From positions 1-64,000 of the forward strand of contig NZ_CALUAA010000001.1 in the NCBI RefSeq assembly GCF_943913915.1: 64,000 nt of DNA. Direction: 5' to 3'. Below are positions 43,613 through 52,091 of the stretch, one piece after another; within the stretch, counting starts at the first letter, position 1, and every line of letters starts with the position of its first letter. The translations under genes and the position numbers were made by a program. This DNA is from an uncultured Peptoniphilus sp. GTDB taxonomy: Bacteria > Bacillota > Clostridia > Tissierellales > Peptoniphilaceae. The notes beneath the pieces are model-generated. The model made no database searches. It worked only from the letters and a program-made list of their open reading frames with translations, and was not told where the DNA came from.

Positions 43613-44380
43613 ATGCTCGATAAGAACGCAATCTTACAACATATTCAAGAGCCTGAAAAAATCACTATGCTGCGTCATATCCTAGATTTGCCGGAGATCG
43701 CTTCGAGAAATTATAGGGCGGCGGATAGTGATTTTTTAGACCCTTATGAACAGCGCCTCGTGGAATCTATATGCCACCATTTCCCCGATGTGGAAGTGAA
43801 ATTTTTCCCCGAAGGAGAGAGAGAGCGTAAGATCGTCGTATTTTCACCGCCCTATTTCGACAGCGAAGAATCTGTAGTAGCTTTAAAGCTTAGTATAAAC
43901 GATGAGGTGAGCCACAGAGATGTGCTGGGCTCGATTTTATCCTTGGGGATCGAGAGAAATAAAATCGGCGATATTGTCATGGAAGATGCTATTTATATTT
44001 TCGTGAAGCGAGAGATCGCTAATTTTATCATGGTCTCTTTAACGAAAGTAAAACGTCAGCCGGTAAAGGTGGAGCCGGTGTCTCTAGAAGAGGTGCCTGT
44101 CCCCAAAGAACCCTGGATCAAGAATACAGCAGTGGTACAATCGATGCGTCTCGACTCTGTAATCCGGGCTGTAACTCACTTATCTCGTGATGAGGTGCAG
44201 GGGAGGATTGGCAAGGGACTCGTCAAGGTGAATTTTAAAGAGATAAAAAAATCTCACGAAGATATTCGTCCGGGAGATCTTCTTTCCGTAAGAGGTTTTG
44301 GGCGCATTGCCATCTTCGATGATATGGCGACGACAAAAAAGGGAAAAGTCAGATTTACCTATGGAACATTAGAACAATAG
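43613..44380 (+). CDS. YlmH-like S4-domain RNA-binding protein
   Basis: The protein (255 residues) has an N-terminal region of YlmH type (ISEDPYEQR-like SDFLDPYEQRLV) and a C-terminal S4 RNA-binding domain in SMRLDSVIRAVTHLSRDEVQGRIGKGLVKVNFK and IRPGDLLSVRGFGRIAIFD. YlmH homologues are linked to rescue of stalled ribosomes and sit beside sepF in Firmicutes. It starts one base after the sepF stop. Confidence 0.9.
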   Translation: MLDKNAILQHIQEPEKITMLRHILDLPEIASRNYRAADSDFLDPYEQRLVESICHHFPDVEVKFFPEGERERKIVVFSPPYFDSEESVVALKLSINDEVSHRDVLGSILSLGIERNKIGDIVMEDAIYIFVKREIANFIMVSLTKVKRQPVKVEPVSLEEVPVPKEPWIKNTAVVQSMRLDSVIRAVTHLSRDEVQGRIGKGLVKVNFKEIKKSHEDIRPGDLLSVRGFGRIAIFDDMATTKKGKVRFTYGTLEQ

Positions 44381-44387
44381 GAGCACT

Positions 44388-44843
44388 ATGGTAAGTATTT
44401 ATTTAATCGCACTCATTGCATTGGATCAGTTGAGTAAACTTTGGGTTCTCGCCAATTTAAAAAACGGCGGACCCATGGAAATTATCCCGAATTTTTTCCA
44501 ATTGCTCTATGTGGAAAATCGAGGCGCTGCCTTCGGTATCTTGCAAGACGGGCGTCCGTTATTTATTGTGATCACCTTGGCCGTTATTGGCGTCTTGATC
44601 TATGCTATCTACGGAAAAGGGCATACCCTTGATCGCATCATGCGATCCGCCCTCGTCTTGATCTTAGCAGGAGCCGTCGGAAACTTTATTGATCGCTTGC
44701 GCCTTCACTACGTAGTGGACTTTTTATCTTTTAATTTTTTCGGCCATCCTTTTGCCGTCTTTAATTTGGCAGATGCCATGATTGTCGTCGGCACGATCCT
44801 TCTCATTATTCAGTTGTTCTTAAAGGAAGAGAAGTCATCATGA
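44388..44843 (+). CDS. lspA: Lipoprotein signal peptidase LspA
   Basis: LspA cleaves prolipoprotein signal peptides, and so processes PstS and the lipoprotein at 50824. The 151-residue protein has four membrane segments, LDQLSKLWV near the start, the conserved NRGAAFGILQDGR, and the catalytic Asp motifs AGAVGNFIDRLRLHYVVDFL and FNLADAMIVVG. RBS AGGAG. It overlaps rluD by 4 bases. Confidence 0.96.
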   Translation: MVSIYLIALIALDQLSKLWVLANLKNGGPMEIIPNFFQLLYVENRGAAFGILQDGRPLFIVITLAVIGVLIYAIYGKGHTLDRIMRSALVLILAGAVGNFIDRLRLHYVVDFLSFNFFGHPFAVFNLADAMIVVGTILLIIQLFLKEEKSS

Positions 44844-45745
44844 AAGATCGAATCTTTGTAGCCGACGAAGAGGGTATGCGACTGGATCTCTACATGGCGG
44901 AGTGTCTTGAGATGAATCGCTCTCAAGTAAAAAATGCCGTCATCTCGGGGCGCATCCTCGTCAACGGAAAGAAGGTGAAGGCGGGGTACAGCTTAAAGAT
45001 AGGGGATGAGATCTCCTATGAGGCGGAAGAGGAGTATACTATCGAGCCGAAGGATTTAGGTGTGGGGATCCTCTATGAAGACGAGCACATTGCCTGTGTG
45101 AATAAACCTTACGGACTCGTCGTCCATCCCGGCGCGGGAGAAGAGGAAGAAACCCTCGTTCACCATATTCTCTGGCAATTTGATCACGTAGCGAAGGGAA
45201 GCGACCCCTTGCGCCCCGGCATCGTTCATCGCTTGGATAAAGATACTTCCGGGGTCATGGTGGTAGCCAAAACCGAGGAAGCTTACGCCGGACTTATCGA
45301 ACTTTTCAAATCCCGCGATGTAGATAAATGCTATGATGCTATTTGCCACGGCGTCATACGAACAGAGGGATCAATTGATTCGCCTATCGGTCGGGATCCG
45401 CGTCGCCGTACACAAATGGCTGCAGGCGTTCACCCTTCAAAGACCGCCCACACTCTTTATAAGCCTGTCCTCGGATTTCGTGATGCAACTTTGTTGAAGG
45501 TACGGATTCTTACCGGGAGAACCCATCAGATACGTGTCCATCTGCAGTCTATCCACCATCCTATTATTGGTGATCCCATTTACGGTGTAAAAAAGGATCG
45601 AAGAGGAAAGCTTTTGCTTCACAGCGCATCTTTAACTTTCCGCCATCCTATTACCGGTAAGAGGATTCATGCAGAGGCTCCTATGCCGGAGCGATTACTT
45701 TCTTTTATACGAAAGGAGAAAGGGGATATATGCATAAAATACTAG
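44840..45745 (+). CDS. RluD-family pseudouridine synthase
   Basis: The enzyme isomerises uridines in 23S rRNA. An S4 domain at the N-terminus (MRLDLYMAECLEMNRSQVKNAVISGRILVNGKKV) precedes the synthase core with the catalytic Asp in IVHRLDKDTSGVMVVAKTEEA, then GRDPRRRTQM, LLKVRILTGRTHQIRVHLQSIHHPIIGDPIYG. Length of 301 residues is normal. It sits between lspA and pyrR, a common Firmicute order. Confidence 0.95.
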   Translation: MKDRIFVADEEGMRLDLYMAECLEMNRSQVKNAVISGRILVNGKKVKAGYSLKIGDEISYEAEEEYTIEPKDLGVGILYEDEHIACVNKPYGLVVHPGAGEEEETLVHHILWQFDHVAKGSDPLRPGIVHRLDKDTSGVMVVAKTEEAYAGLIELFKSRDVDKCYDAICHGVIRTEGSIDSPIGRDPRRRTQMAAGVHPSKTAHTLYKPVLGFRDATLLKVRILTGRTHQIRVHLQSIHHPIIGDPIYGVKKDRRGKLLLHSASLTFRHPITGKRIHAEAPMPERLLSFIRKEKGDICIKY

Positions 45746-46251
45746 ACGAGCTCGCCATTAAGCGGGCCATTGCCCGTATCGCCAATGAAATCGTCGAGCG
45801 CAACAAGGGGCTTCAGGATGTAGTGTTGATCGGCGTTGTAACCAGAGGAGAATTTTTGGCTCATCGACTCTCAAAAAAACTGGAAGAGATCGAAGGTATC
45901 CCCGTCCCTGTCTACAGCCTGAATCCTGAGTTTTTCAGAGATGATCGTCGTCATCATGAATTTATGATCATGGATTTTATGGGAAAGATCGATGACAAGC
46001 GCGTTGTATTAGTAGATGATGTACTCTATACCGGCCGAACGGTACGAGCCGCCATGGACGCTTTAATGGTAAAAGATCGTCCCCGATCGGTACAGCTTGT
46101 AGGACTCGTAGACAGAGGCCACCGGGAGCTTCCCATTCGCGGCGACTTTATCGGTAAAAATGTACCTACATCTCAATCTGAAAAGATTATCGTTCACCTA
46201 AAAGAACACGATGGGGAAGACGGCGTCTATGTAGCGGAAAAAGGAGAATAA
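45730..46251 (+). CDS. pyrR: Bifunctional pyr operon regulator / uracil phosphoribosyltransferase PyrR
   Basis: PyrR binds pyr mRNA leaders when UMP is high and also has uracil phosphoribosyltransferase activity. The PRPP-binding motif VVLVDDVLYTGRTVRAAMDAL is clear, with VLIGVVTRGEFLAHRL and VQLVGLVDRGHRELPIRGDFIGKNVPTSQSE. The 173-residue length is normal. No pyrimidine genes follow; a terminator comes directly after, so it would act on pyr genes located elsewhere. Confidence 0.95.
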   Translation: MHKILDELAIKRAIARIANEIVERNKGLQDVVLIGVVTRGEFLAHRLSKKLEEIEGIPVPVYSLNPEFFRDDRRHHEFMIMDFMGKIDDKRVVLVDDVLYTGRTVRAAMDALMVKDRPRSVQLVGLVDRGHRELPIRGDFIGKNVPTSQSEKIIVHLKEHDGEDGVYVAEKGE

Positions 46252-46285
46252 AAAACTCACGCACTTTTTTATGCGTGAGTTTTTT
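46251..46285. terminator. Bidirectional terminator after pyrR
   Basis: A perfect 9-base-pair stem (ACTCACGCA 46255-46263, TGCGTGAGT 46272-46280) has A5 on the left and T6 on the right, serving pyrR and the converging phosphorylase gene. Confidence 0.9.
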
Positions 46286-46289
46286 ATTG

Positions 46290-47015
46290 CTAAAGTAAAT
46301 CGATATGCGCCTCTCTCGGAGTGCGACGGGTAGTAAAGACTTCGTCGATGGCATCGATAATGCGGTGTCGAACGTTTTTTGATTTTGTAATGATCATCTC
46401 ATCGCTTACGCCAGTGCAGTAGTTAACAACGTGATTAATATTCGCGTAGTGAAGGCCGAGTTCTCTTGCAAGGACAACTTCAGGGACATTGGTCATGCCG
46501 ACCACGTCTCCGCCGATGGAAGCGTAAAATTTTATCTCCGCTCGCGATTCAAAGCGAGGACCTTCTGTAGAGACGTATACGCCTCGAGGTAATGTTTCAC
46601 CGAAGGCTTCTTCGAATTCTTCATTCAATATGGGGTCGTAAGGCGTATTCATGGCGATGTGTTTCGCCTCATTGTGATCGCCGTCGTAGAAAGTATTGGC
46701 GCGGGTCTTCGTAAAGTCTAAAAAGTCCTCGGAAAGAACGACGGCATCGGGGCCGTATTCTTTTTTTAAACTTCCGACGGCGCTGATGCCATAAACCTCT
46801 GTAACGCCTAATTCTTTGAGTGCCCAAATATTGGCGCGATAGGGAACTTTATGTGGAGGAATCGTATGATCGGCTCCGTGACGGGAGACGAAGACATAGG
46901 GTTTATCTTTCGGGAAAAAAATTTTGGCATCGCCATAGGGAGTGTGCATCATTTTTTCTTCAGCGTTTTCAAAGGGCGCTTCAAAGCCCGTTCCGCCGAT
47001 AATTCCGTAATACAT
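46290..47015 (-). CDS. MTA/MTI phosphorylase-family purine nucleoside phosphorylase
   Basis: The enzyme cleaves a purine nucleoside with phosphate. It is 241 residues with GIIGGTGFE (phosphate loop), SRHGADHTIPPHKVPYRANIWALKELG, TEGPRFESRAEIKFY and GMTNVPEVVLARELGLHYA. In the base pocket, the pair of Asp residues that bind the amino group of adenine in true MTA phosphorylases (DYD) is NYC here (VVNYCTG). By known structure-function work on the family, Asn favours 6-oxopurines, so methylthioinosine or inosine/guanosine is a likely substrate. It is divergent from the MtnA-like gene. Confidence 0.87.
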   Translation of the reverse strand: MYYGIIGGTGFEAPFENAEEKMMHTPYGDAKIFFPKDKPYVFVSRHGADHTIPPHKVPYRANIWALKELGVTEVYGISAVGSLKKEYGPDAVVLSEDFLDFTKTRANTFYDGDHNEAKHIAMNTPYDPILNEEFEEAFGETLPRGVYVSTEGPRFESRAEIKFYASIGGDVVGMTNVPEVVLARELGLHYANINHVVNYCTGVSDEMIITKSKNVRHRIIDAIDEVFTTRRTPREAHIDLL

Positions 47016-47083
47016 ATTGACCTCATTTCTCTCGTTTCTAATCTTTCATTATGATACTATTATACATAGAAAGAGAGGAAAAC

Positions 47084-48142
47084 ATGAAATTTGATCAAGA
47101 TCTTGCCTATATGCTGCAGGCAAAACATGTAGCATATTATGAAGAGGGAAGCGTATCGATTTTAGATCGACGAATCTATCCCGTTAAAATAGAATATGTT
47201 CATTGCAAAACTTACGTTGAAGTGCGCGATGCCATTCGTGCCATGGTGACTCAGTCGGCCGGGCCTTATACGGCAGCGGCTATGGGTATGGCGTTGGCCG
47301 CCTATGAATCACGAGATTTAAAAGGCGAAAGCCGCTATGGCTTTTTAAAAGAAGCGGCAGATTGCATAGCCAATGCCCGTCCTACGACCGCCGGACGTAT
47401 GGCACAGGTAACATCGGGTGCTCTTGAAGTGGCGAAGAAAAATATAGACGATGAGGACTTGGACCTCATATTAAAAGACTACGCGCTTCAATCCATGGAA
47501 CGCCGTTACGAGACCATTGATCGTGTAGCGGAGCATTTCATGGACGTTATTCCCGATGAGGGTACGATTATGACCCAATGTTTCGGCGAGACGATTATCG
47601 GCATGATGGCTCGTCATATTAAAAAGAGTGCTAAAAAGATTCGCTTTGTCTGTCCGGAAACCCGACCTTTCTTACAGGGAGCCCGTTTTACAGCCTCGGT
47701 ATTTAAGGATATGGGAATGGATGTGACGGTTATTACAGATAATATGGTGACGGCTTATATGGCAAATGAAGGGGTCAGCCTTTTTACATCGGCGGCAGAT
47801 TCTATTTGTATGGACGGCAGTATCGTTAACAAAGTAGGGACTTATCAAATGGCGATTCTATGTGCGTATTTCGGTGTTCCCTATTACGCTACGGGTATTC
47901 CCGATATGCATATCAGAAGCGCCGAAGATATTACCATCGAAATGCGGGATCCTGAAGAAAGTTTATCGGCTCACGGTATCAAACATACATTAGAGGGTGT
48001 GAAAGGCTACTATCCGGCCTTTGATGTAACACCGCCGGAGCTTGTCATGGGCATAGTAACCGATCTCGGTATCTTTGATTCCGATGACTTGATGCAGTAT
48101 GAAAAATTAAAAGGAGAAGGCGATTTTTATTTCGCCGTATAA
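47084..48142 (+). CDS. MtnA-like isomerase (eIF2B alpha family)
   Basis: The protein belongs to the family of methylthioribose-1-phosphate isomerase and related ribose-1-phosphate isomerases. It has MTQCFGETIIGMMARH with the catalytic Cys (C166), ETRPFLQGARFTASVF, VITDNMVTAYM and TSAADSICMDGSIVNKVGTYQMAILC with the catalytic Asp (D239), then VPYYATGIPD. Length is 352 residues from ATG 47084 (GAGAGGAAAAC). It diverges from the phosphorylase, which would yield its sugar-phosphate substrate. Exact substrate (MTR-1-P, 5-deoxyribose-1-P) cannot be told. Confidence 0.88.
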   Translation: MKFDQDLAYMLQAKHVAYYEEGSVSILDRRIYPVKIEYVHCKTYVEVRDAIRAMVTQSAGPYTAAAMGMALAAYESRDLKGESRYGFLKEAADCIANARPTTAGRMAQVTSGALEVAKKNIDDEDLDLILKDYALQSMERRYETIDRVAEHFMDVIPDEGTIMTQCFGETIIGMMARHIKKSAKKIRFVCPETRPFLQGARFTASVFKDMGMDVTVITDNMVTAYMANEGVSLFTSAADSICMDGSIVNKVGTYQMAILCAYFGVPYYATGIPDMHIRSAEDITIEMRDPEESLSAHGIKHTLEGVKGYYPAFDVTPPELVMGIVTDLGIFDSDDLMQYEKLKGEGDFYFAV

Positions 48143-48143
48143 A

Positions 48144-48743
48144 ATGAACTCAGATTTAAAAAGGCAAATCGATTTTATTTACACGCTTGAAAAAATGAAG
48201 ACAGTCTATAGGAAGACCCATTTGGTCTACGGAGATCGCTACGAAAACGATGCGGAGCACAGTTTTCATATCGCCGCCATGGCCTTGATTTTAAGAGATT
48301 ACGCCCCGTCTCATGTGGATATCTCCCGAGTGGTAGCCATGCTTTTATTCCACGATGTTGTGGAGATAGAAGCGGGAGATACTTTTGCCTACGATAAAAA
48401 ATTGAACGAATCGAAACGTGAAAGAGAAGTGGCGGCGGCGGAGAAACTATACGGCTCCCTACCCCGGGAGCTTGGGGCAGAATTTCGTAATCTCTGGGAA
48501 GAATTTGAAGCTCAAGAGACGCCGGAATCGCACTTCGCTCTTGCCATGGACCGCATGGAGCCTATTCTTTTAAATGCAGCTAATGACGGGGGAACTTGGA
48601 ATGAACACCATATTCTCTACGAAGATGTATTAGATCGTATTGCACCTATTAAACGCTATCCGGATTTATACGATGTGATCCTAAAAAAGGTAGACAATTA
48701 CTTTATTAAAGAGGTTGACCATGACAAAGATATTATTGGTTGA
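48144..48743 (+). CDS. HD-domain hydrolase (YfbR/HDDC2-like)
   Basis: The 199-residue HD-domain protein has metal-binding residues in ENDAEHSFHIAAMALIL, LLFHDVVEIEAGDTFAYD and the later Asp of LAMDRMEPILLN, the arrangement of HDDC2/YfbR 5'-nucleotidases. It starts one base past the MtnA-like stop without an obvious ribosome binding site (coupled translation) and may act on a nucleotide connected with the same salvage route. It overlaps the following regulator by 23 bases. Confidence 0.87.
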   Translation: MNSDLKRQIDFIYTLEKMKTVYRKTHLVYGDRYENDAEHSFHIAAMALILRDYAPSHVDISRVVAMLLFHDVVEIEAGDTFAYDKKLNESKREREVAAAEKLYGSLPRELGAEFRNLWEEFEAQETPESHFALAMDRMEPILLNAANDGGTWNEHHILYEDVLDRIAPIKRYPDLYDVILKKVDNYFIKEVDHDKDIIG

Positions 48744-49416
48744 AGATGAAGTTTCCATACGTAAATTTATAAAAATTAATTTGGAGCGAGAAGGTTTTGA
48801 GGTATTTGAAGCGGGGAGCGGGGAAGAAGGTCTTAAGATCGCAGAAGAAAAAGAACCGGAGATCGTTCTGCTCGACATTATGCTTCCGGGCATTGACGGC
48901 TTCGAAGTGTGCGATCGGTTGCGTTCTTCATTCCCCGGGCTCGGTATTATTATGCTTACGGCGAAGGCGGAAGATTACGACAAGATTATGGGCCTCCAAA
49001 GCGGCACAGACGATTATTTGACAAAGCCTTTTAACCCGACGGAGCTCACACTTCGCATTAAATCGTTGGAGCGCCGCATCGGGAAAGAAGATACGAAGAA
49101 AAAAGGCAAGCGCTATTTGGAAAGCGACAAGTTTAAGATCGATGTTTACGGTCATAAATTTTATAAAGAAGACGAGGAAATCGAGCTCACCCCGACAGAA
49201 CATGAAATCGTGAAACTCTTTATGAGTAATGTCAATCGCGCCCTCAGTCGCGATGAAATCCTAAACGTCGTTTGGGGTGAGGAGTTTTTAGGCGACAGTA
49301 AAATTGTCGATGTGAATATCCGTCGTCTACGGTCAAAAATAGAAGAGGATCCTGCCCACCCCGTCTATATTGAGACGGTTTGGGGTGTAGGATACCGCTG
49401 GAAAACAAGCGGTTAA
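48721..49416 (+). CDS. OmpR-family response regulator (third pair)
   Basis: This is a 231-residue response regulator: receiver with E8/D9, phosphoacceptor D52 in VLLDIMLPGIDG, Thr of IMLTAK, Lys of LTKPF, and a winged-helix DNA-binding domain ending GDSKIVDVNIRRLRSKIE and TVWGVGYRW. ATG 48721 after AGAGGTTG is chosen over TTG 48715. It starts inside the end of the HD-domain gene and is followed four bases later by its kinase. Confidence 0.92.
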   Translation: MTKILLVEDEVSIRKFIKINLEREGFEVFEAGSGEEGLKIAEEKEPEIVLLDIMLPGIDGFEVCDRLRSSFPGLGIIMLTAKAEDYDKIMGLQSGTDDYLTKPFNPTELTLRIKSLERRIGKEDTKKKGKRYLESDKFKIDVYGHKFYKEDEEIELTPTEHEIVKLFMSNVNRALSRDEILNVVWGEEFLGDSKIVDVNIRRLRSKIEEDPAHPVYIETVWGVGYRWKTSG

Positions 49417-49420
49417 ATTT

Positions 49421-50824
49421 ATGAAACATTCCATACGCACCGTCATTACGCGCAATTTCGTTGCCCTGATTCTACTAACTGTCAGTCTGCTGGATGTTTT
49501 TTTGATTTTAGGGTTTCGTCAATACACCTATAACGGCGTTCGCTATTACCTGGAGCGGCAGTTAGACAGCTCTTACTACACCTACGAACGTTACTTTAAA
49601 AATATCGATCCGGAAACTCTTTTGGAGACCGATTATAATATGATCTTCGGCCAGTCGGGAGGCCAGGTGCAGTTAATCGGGAGTGACGGACAGCTTCTCT
49701 ACGATTCCATCGGCGCCATCAACGATCCTGTAAAAGATTACCCTGATGTTCAGTCAGCTTTGAAGGGAAAGAGCGAATCTCGCGTCGGAAAAGTAGTCTA
49801 TTCCGATACTGCGGTACTTTCCGTCTCCAGACCCTTATTTTCTGAGGACCGCGCTCTGTTAGGTGTTTTGCGCTATACATCCTCATTGGCGCCGGCCCAT
49901 CGTTCGGTACTTATGCTGAGTAGATATTTACTTCTGCTAACCTTTTTAGTGATTGCTATTTCAGTTATCATCAGTCGCTTTTTGGCTAAAGGCATTACCC
50001 GACCTATTGAAGAAATTCAATCCACAGCCATTCAATTGGCCGATGGGCAATATAAAAAACGAATCAATATGAAACGGGACGATGAGCTCGGTCAACTGGC
50101 TCAGTCTCTGAATACTTTGGCGGCGGAGATCGTAAGAAAAGAACAGGTAAAAAACGACTTTATCTCTTCCATCAGTCACGAGCTACGCACACCCCTTACA
50201 TCCATTCGCGGATGGGCCGCTATATTAAAAGAGACAGATCCCGAAGAAAAAGATGTGATGATGGAAGGATTCAGTATTATCGAAAGTGAAACGGAACGGC
50301 TTTCCAAAATGGTAGAGGAGCTTTTAGATTTTTCTCGCTATATTTCCGGCCGTATCACGCTAAAAAAAGATCAATTTGATATTACCTCAACCTGTAAGGG
50401 GATTTTAAAACAAATGGAGCCCAGAGCGCAGAAGCAAGAAATTCACTTAATCAACGAGGTGAACGATCATGTGGTTCTTATTATGGCCGACGAGGATCGT
50501 ATACGCCAAGTGCTGATCAATCTAATCGACAATGCCATAAAATTTACCGACCCCGGAGGATGGGTATTACTGGAGGCACGAAAGAACTATCCGAATTATG
50601 AAATCATCGTTTCCGATAATGGGGTCGGCATGGATGAAAATGAACTTCGACTCGCCAAGGAAAAATTTTACAAAGGCAAGCATTCCAACTCCCATTCCGG
50701 TCTCGGGCTCTCCATTGCTGAAGAAATCATAAAGCTTCACAATGGTGAGATTCAAATCGTGTCTGAAAAATATGTGGGTACATCCATCCGAATCTTTATC
50801 CCCTTGGAAAATGAGGCTCATTAA
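49421..50824 (+). CDS. Sensor histidine kinase with HAMP domain (third pair)
   Basis: This is a 467-residue kinase with membrane segments at about 12-32 and 166-186, an external sensor of about 130 residues, a HAMP linker (188-240), HisKA with H253 in SSISHELRTPLTSIRGW, and HATPase_c with NLIDNAIKFTD, DNGVGMDE and GLGLSIAEEII. Its ATG follows the regulator stop at four bases, and its stop overlaps the lipoprotein gene by one base (TAATG). The operon partners, a lipoprotein and a membrane protein, suggest envelope sensing. Confidence 0.92.
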   Translation: MKHSIRTVITRNFVALILLTVSLLDVFLILGFRQYTYNGVRYYLERQLDSSYYTYERYFKNIDPETLLETDYNMIFGQSGGQVQLIGSDGQLLYDSIGAINDPVKDYPDVQSALKGKSESRVGKVVYSDTAVLSVSRPLFSEDRALLGVLRYTSSLAPAHRSVLMLSRYLLLLTFLVIAISVIISRFLAKGITRPIEEIQSTAIQLADGQYKKRINMKRDDELGQLAQSLNTLAAEIVRKEQVKNDFISSISHELRTPLTSIRGWAAILKETDPEEKDVMMEGFSIIESETERLSKMVEELLDFSRYISGRITLKKDQFDITSTCKGILKQMEPRAQKQEIHLINEVNDHVVLIMADEDRIRQVLINLIDNAIKFTDPGGWVLLEARKNYPNYEIIVSDNGVGMDENELRLAKEKFYKGKHSNSHSGLGLSIAEEIIKLHNGEIQIVSEKYVGTSIRIFIPLENEAH

Positions 50825-51367
50825 TGAAAAAATTAATTTGTTTTCTTCTCGTATTATGTTCTTTGTTACTCACCTCTTGCAGTTCCGTAGTAGGAGAGTA
50901 TCAGCTTATTGAAAGGCCGGAAATTAATCGTTCCCCACTTCAGGGACGCTGGATTGTAACAAGTGTTCAAACGCGGGGAGATGATGCCCGTGACTTACAA
51001 GCTATTGTAGGATCTGATGCCGTCTTCGCTCCGCACTCTGCTATTTTTGCATCTCAAAAGATTATCGATCCTGAGTATGCGGTTAAAAAAAGCTAAGACT
51101 GATTATTTAATGAAAGTAGGGTATAATAAGACGAAAGAAGACCTCGATATTACAAACGACACACTTTTTGTCATTACGATTTATGAAAAAGAACGTCCGC
51201 TCTTTACGGTATATCGTGAGAAAGAGGACGTGGCCTATATCGATGTCTACGGCAACTTGTTGCAAATGGTTAAGACCAAGCGAAGTCTGGACGACCAACA
51301 GCTTCAAAATTTATTGGAAAAAGCAAATTCCGAAGCCCTTTATTATTCCGGCGCTACGGAGAAGTAG
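50824..51367 (+). pseudogene. Lipoprotein gene split by a frameshift at an A7 run
   Basis: Frame 1 from ATG 50824 encodes a lipoprotein signal (LLLTSC, Cys near residue 19) and a domain with LQGRWIVTSVQTRGDDARDL, but ends at 51094-51096 just after a run of seven A (51085-51091). Frame 2 continues the protein after the same run with KKAKTDYLMKVGYNKTKEDLDI and ends at 51367. Joined, the product is about 180 residues, tail DDQQLQNLLEKANSEA. Removal of one A would restore the frame, so this is either a recent mutation, phase variation at the homopolymer, a sequencing error, or slippage. The fold is not recognised. It follows the kinase directly. Confidence 0.75.
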
Positions 51368-51375
51368 GAGGCAGT

Positions 51376-51729
51376 ATGTTATCTAAAATTTCTGACAGTT
51401 TAAACGGCAATTTTACTTACATGATTATTTTAATTTTAGCCGTTATCATTGCCGTTATCGTAACCTTTATTATTAATATGGTCGGGAAACGCATGCGGTT
51501 TTTGCGTTATGTACCCGGTCTCGTCCTTGTCTTTATCGGAATGTTTTCTTTGATAATGGTATTGAATCGTCTTTTTGATCGCGCAAGCTTAATGAACATT
51601 TATGTGGCACTGGTGTGTGTTACAGCAGGCATATGTTCACTACTCTTTGCACTTTGTATCGGAATTTATAACAAAGATCGTTATCCGGAAGTCTATAATC
51701 CAGACGAACGTCGCCGTCGCGACGTATAA
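51376..51729 (+). CDS. Small membrane protein, unrecognised
   Basis: This is a 117-residue protein with three hydrophobic segments (about 14-34, 46-64, 72-94) and a basic tail (NPDERRRRDV). It has GTAGGAGG before ATG 51376 and follows the lipoprotein by 8 bases, so it belongs to the third two-component operon. I do not recognise the family. Confidence 0.72.
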   Translation: MLSKISDSLNGNFTYMIILILAVIIAVIVTFIINMVGKRMRFLRYVPGLVLVFIGMFSLIMVLNRLFDRASLMNIYVALVCVTAGICSLLFALCIGIYNKDRYPEVYNPDERRRRDV

Positions 51730-51771
51730 ATAAACTCCCGAAATAGAGCGACCCATAAAGCCGGACTTTAT

Positions 51772-51804
51772 CGAGTAAGCATTTCGCTTGCTCGATTTTG
51801 TTTT
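51772..51804 (+). terminator. Terminator of the third two-component operon
   Basis: CGAGTAAGC (51772-51780) pairs with GCTTGCTCG (51786-51794), one G-T pair, and is followed by ATTTTGTTTT. Confidence 0.75.
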
Positions 51805-52041
51805 ACATACCATTCGTTCTCTGCGGATTGCATTTATTTACAAGATGAGTTATCTGCAGTAATTTCACGAACAGTTTAAAGTATGCAGAATTGAATGACT
51901 TCAATATACGTCATAATAGTGATCGGAATACAGTTTAATGTAATTATTTCATTCAGAAATGATGTGATGTTAAATGTTTTTTCGTGTCGGTACTTTGAGA
52001 CATATGGAAATAAAGGATCGGATGAAGACCGGATAGAAATA

Positions 52042-52085
52042 AAGAATGGCTTAATCACACGTATTGCAGTGATTAAGCCATTCTT
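52042..52085. terminator. Long-stem terminator downstream of ychF
   Basis: A perfect 17-base-pair inverted repeat (52042-52058 with 52069-52085) with a 10-base loop lies directly after the ychF stop on the minus strand. A/T-rich flanks could allow termination from both sides. Confidence 0.8.
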
Positions 52086-52091
52086 ATAAAT

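Larger units (their letters stand above)
51730..52091. other. 361-base gap without a convincing gene
   Basis: This A/T-rich stretch contains the two terminator hairpins listed separately (51772-51803 and 52042-52085). A 64-codon frame at 51895-52089 ends inside the second stem and has no ribosome binding site, so I do not call it. Nothing else is seen. Confidence 0.6.

Noticed and set aside
51895..52089. 64-codon frame between the third two-component operon and ychF
   Set aside because: It ends inside a 17-base-pair terminator stem, has no ribosome binding site and no recognisable protein signal.
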